Assembly: GCA_030836925.1 (NCBI GenBank)
Contig: JAUPLK010000065.1
Span: forward strand, 1-7,777
DNA from: Pseudomonadota bacterium
GTDB lineage: Bacteria > Pseudomonadota > Gammaproteobacteria > Steroidobacterales > GCA-2729495
Direction: 5' to 3'
DNA: 7,777 nucleotides
This document shows positions 5,948 through 7,777 of the stretch, piece after piece (within the stretch, counting starts at the first letter, position 1; every line of letters begins with the position of its first letter). The translations under genes were made by a program, and so were the position numbers. The notes beneath the pieces are model-generated. The model was not told the DNA's origin. It was given only the letters and a program-made list of their open reading frames with translations, and made no database searches.

Positions 5948-6814
5948 ATGGGCAGGACCATAGCCACCAGTTCGGAGCGGCAGCTTCTCCGGCCGAAGAC
6001 CGGGCTCCGTGAAATCTCCATCGTTCTTGGCGCCGTGCTCGGCTGGTGGGCAGTGCCCCAGCAGGTTCGCGCCGACGAGGGCGATGACCTTGCGCAGCAG
6101 CTCTCCAATCCGGTCGCTTCGCTGATCAGCGTGCCGTTGCAGTACAACCGGGATGAGAACTTCGGGCCCGACGAGCGCGGCGATGTCACTCGCCTGAACA
6201 TCCAGCCGGTCATTCCCTTCTCCCTGGATGCCGACTGGAACCTGATCACCCGCACGATCGTCCCCATCGTTGGCGTGGACGACCTGCCGGCGCAGGGTGA
6301 CAGCGAAGCGGGACTCGGCGACATTCTCGCCAGCCAGTTCTTTTCGCCGGTCGCGCCGACGGCGGGAGGCTGGATCTGGGGCGCGGGTCCCGTGTGGCTG
6401 CTGCCGACGGCCACCGACGACACACTCGGCGCCGAGCAATTTGGCCTGGGTCCGACCGGCGTGGTCCTGAAGCAGGTGGGGCCGTGGACCTACGGGATGC
6501 TGGCCAATCACGTCTGGTCCGTGTTCGGCGACGAATCGCGAGCCGACGTGAACGCCACGTTCATGCAGCCCTTCCTGACCTACATCACCCGGACCAAAAC
6601 GACCTTCAGCCTGAACACCGAATCCAGTTACGACTGGGAAGCGGAGGAGTGGTCAGTGCCGGTCAATATCGGCGTATCGCAATTGTTGCGGCTGGGGCCG
6701 CAGATCCTGCAGGTCCAGGTGGCCGCACGTTACTGGGCTGATGCGCCGGACAACGGCCCCGACGACTGGGGACTGCGCCTCCAGCTGACGCTGTTATACC
6801 CGGAGCGCAGGTAG
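5948..6814 (+). CDS. Outer-membrane beta-barrel type protein ('transporter'/'neuromedin U'-labelled, MetA-pathway phenol degradation-like)
   Basis: 288 residues from the ATG at 5948, or 292 from 5936. Residues 22-42 form a signal peptide after an unusually long n-region: a hydrophobic core IVLGAVLGWWAV and a likely cleavage after VRA (residues 40-42). The mature part matches a common proteobacterial family by eye. Its blocks are LSNPVASLISVPLQYN (about 52-67), RLNIQPVIPFSL (82-93), DWNLITRTIVPIV (96-108), GLGDI (122-126), GAGPVWLLPTATDD (145-158), ANHVWSVFGD (186-195) and a C-terminal run ending in LRLQLTLLYPERR. Alternating hydrophobic and polar residues with aromatic ends fit a beta-barrel. 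These proteins are annotated as transporter, neuromedin U or MetA-pathway protein, but no substrate is established; the 'neuromedin U' label is an annotation artefact. The gene seems to stand alone on its own transcript, since 216 bp separate it from the gene before. Confidence 0.85.
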   Translation: MGRTIATSSERQLLRPKTGLREISIVLGAVLGWWAVPQQVRADEGDDLAQQLSNPVASLISVPLQYNRDENFGPDERGDVTRLNIQPVIPFSLDADWNLITRTIVPIVGVDDLPAQGDSEAGLGDILASQFFSPVAPTAGGWIWGAGPVWLLPTATDDTLGAEQFGLGPTGVVLKQVGPWTYGMLANHVWSVFGDESRADVNATFMQPFLTYITRTKTTFSLNTESSYDWEAEEWSVPVNIGVSQLLRLGPQILQVQVAARYWADAPDNGPDDWGLRLQLTLLYPERR

Positions 6815-6855
6815 CTGCGGATCCCGGTTGCGGTCCGGATCATCCCGGCCGCAGC
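6814..6855. terminator. Nested inverted repeats between convergent genes, possible bidirectional terminator
   Basis: The outer stem is GCTGCGG (6814-6820) with CCGCAGC (6849-6855), 7 bp and perfect. Inside it, GATCCCGG (6820-6827) can pair with CCGGATC (6835-6841) with one bulged C and a 7-nt loop; the two stems share base 6820, so one may form at the expense of its edge. The structure fills the 48-bp gap between the stop codons of two converging genes, the usual place for a shared terminator. There is no T-tract on either side, so intrinsic termination is uncertain. Confidence 0.45.
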
Positions 6856-6862
6856 GGACAGC

Positions 6863-7393
6863 TTAGCGGGTGCGTCGCTGTCGCGGCGGGGCACCGGGAT
6901 CATCGGAACAGGTGGAACGCAGCCGGCGCAGTGCCTCGTTCGAGGCCGGCAGGCGGGTCCGGTCTTCGTCCGGGAAGTAGCGCTCGCCCGGCGGGATCTC
7001 CTGACTGCCGGCCGGCGGCCACCCGCGCACCCGAACCACGCCGGGCACGAGTTCGTTCGCATTGATGCTGCCCTGATCGATGTCCCGCTGGCACACCAGC
7101 AGTACGCCATTGGCAGCGCTCGCCCGGCTGCGCGCATTGGCGAGCGGGCGCGCGGCAGTCACGACGAGTGCACCCGCCTGTGAGGGCAGCGAAAGAAGGA
7201 AGAATCTCCGCCCCCCCGGATTCTGCTCGATTGCCCGGTTGACGACTTCCTCGAAGCTGAATCCGTAGCCGGCGATGTACAGCCCGCCCTCGGAATTGGC
7301 GTATGCCGGTGGGGCGAGGTGCGCCATGGCGAGTGTCGCGGCGACCGCGACGAGAGTCGTGCGAAGCGAGTACTGCATGCAGAACCGGATCAT
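6863..7393 (-). CDS. Secreted protein of unknown function, possible DsrE-like fold
   Basis: 176 residues. Residues 1-32 form a clear signal peptide, with basic start, core TTLVAVAATLAMAHLA and AYA cleavage site, so the mature protein is probably periplasmic. The mature part reads like an alpha/beta domain: LYIAGYGF, helix SFEEVVNRAIEQ, strand RRFFLLSL, helix near 78-95, then GVLLVCQRD with Cys101 followed by INANELVPGVVRVRGW. This last pattern, a strand ending in V-C and then a 'd/n-L-x-P-G-V-x-x-V' segment, resembles DsrE/DsrF-like sulfur-relay proteins, in which that Cys is often the active residue. This is a by-eye match and weak. The C-terminus (about 128-176) is Pro/Arg/Asp-rich, with Cys162. 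The ATG at 7393 has GGAG on the minus strand (7404-7407), 10 nt upstream. The preceding minus-strand gene ends about 90 bp away, so a shared transcript is possible. Confidence 0.75.
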   Translation of the reverse strand: MIRFCMQYSLRTTLVAVAATLAMAHLAPPAYANSEGGLYIAGYGFSFEEVVNRAIEQNPGGRRFFLLSLPSQAGALVVTAARPLANARSRASAANGVLLVCQRDIDQGSINANELVPGVVRVRGWPPAGSQEIPPGERYFPDEDRTRLPASNEALRRLRSTCSDDPGAPPRQRRTR

Positions 7394-7442
7394 TACTCAG
7401 CTGCTCCAGTCCGGATTCTCCGACAAGTCGCAGTCATGCGCC

Positions 7443-7461
7443 AGCCGGTACCTCGCCGGCT
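7443..7461. other. Small inverted repeat between the two minus-strand genes
   Basis: AGCCGG (7443-7448) and CCGGCT (7456-7461) form a 6-bp stem with a 7-nt loop, just after the stop of the gene at the right edge. No T-tract is present, so the terminator role is weak. Confidence 0.25.
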
Positions 7462-7483
7462 CCGCCATGGGTGCACGGTGCCG

Positions 7484-7777
7484 TCATCCCCAGCGGCGCA
7501 CGATGGCGCGATAGCCCAGTGCGCCGATCAGGCCGGCGGCCAACAGCACCAGTCCCAGCTGCAACAGGCGCCAGTACATGTGATCCACCAGTTCCGCCAA
7601 GCGGACGGCGGTGTGGTCTGACAACCGGGCCAGCGCTGGTGCCTTGCGATCCGTTTCCCCGATGAGGGCCTGCAATTGCTGTGCGGCTTCGCTGAGCTGG
7701 CGCAGCGCCTCCGTATACTCGGTCACGTCGAAGGGCCGGGGTGGTGCCCCGGTGGCCGGCGATCCGTCGCGATCGAA
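7484..7777 (-). CDS. C-terminal part of a tail-anchored coiled-coil membrane protein, cut by the window edge
   Basis: The frame is open to base 7777, so 97 C-terminal residues are visible and the true start probably lies beyond the edge. I do not recognise the family. The visible part begins with a short Pro/Gly/Ala-rich linker (DGSPATGAPPRPFD). Next is a helical, probably coiled-coil stretch (YTEALRQLSEAAQQLQALI and on, about 45 residues) with regularly spaced Leu/Ala. Last is one membrane helix (WRLLQLGLVLLAAGLIGAL) followed by a basic tail ending RAIVRRWG, which suggests a cytoplasmic C-terminus by the positive-inside rule. A GTG at 7726 could give an 80-residue protein, but no Shine-Dalgarno precedes it and the linker upstream looks coding. 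It is read in the same direction as the secreted protein gene ending at 6863. Confidence 0.65.
   Translation of the reverse strand, partial: FDRDGSPATGAPPRPFDVTEYTEALRQLSEAAQQLQALIGETDRKAPALARLSDHTAVRLAELVDHMYWRLLQLGLVLLAAGLIGALGYRAIVRRWG

Noticed and set aside
5804..6511. Minus-strand open frame of 235 codons
   Set aside because: The plus strand here encodes a protein with many family blocks from 5948 on, so the opposite frame is most likely a shadow.
1..7777. Phage, insertion sequence, toxin-antitoxin, CRISPR or defence genes
   Set aside because: No transposase, integrase, repeat array, tRNA or known defence domain is seen on either strand.

Overview
The window is high-GC bacterial DNA with dense coding in a style typical of Gammaproteobacteria. 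Its left part carries the gene order miaB, ybeZ (phoH-like), ybeY, ybeX (corC), lnt. This is the order of the Escherichia coli locus and is widespread in Gammaproteobacteria. I cannot name the genus from sequence alone.

Layout. Bases 1-4756 hold five plus-strand genes with gaps of 12-15 bp or short overlaps: the 3' part of miaB (tRNA methylthiotransferase), ybeZ (PhoH-like ATPase), ybeY (endoribonuclease of 16S rRNA maturation and quality control), ybeX/corC (twin-CBS protein) and lnt (apolipoprotein N-acyltransferase, with a complete catalytic triad). They join RNA modification and ribosome maturation with envelope lipoprotein maturation. Bases 4774-5259 encode a cytochrome b561 with its own Shine-Dalgarno sequence. 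It is followed 25 bp later by a small exported or membrane-anchored protein of unknown function, 5285-5731, which ends in a hairpin.

Bases 5732-5947 are a noncoding gap before a plus-strand gene for an outer-membrane beta-barrel type protein of the family often labelled 'transporter', 'neuromedin U' or MetA-pathway phenol degradation (5948-6814). A structured convergent intergenic region (6814-6855) follows. On the minus strand lie a small secreted protein with a possible DsrE-like fold (6863-7393) and the C-terminal part of a tail-anchored coiled-coil protein whose reading frame runs off the right edge (7484-7777).

I see no rRNA, tRNA, CRISPR array, insertion sequence or phage gene. The left two thirds is conserved housekeeping DNA. 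The less explained content is on the right: three small envelope-type proteins without clear function. I found no convincing evidence of a new multi-gene system.
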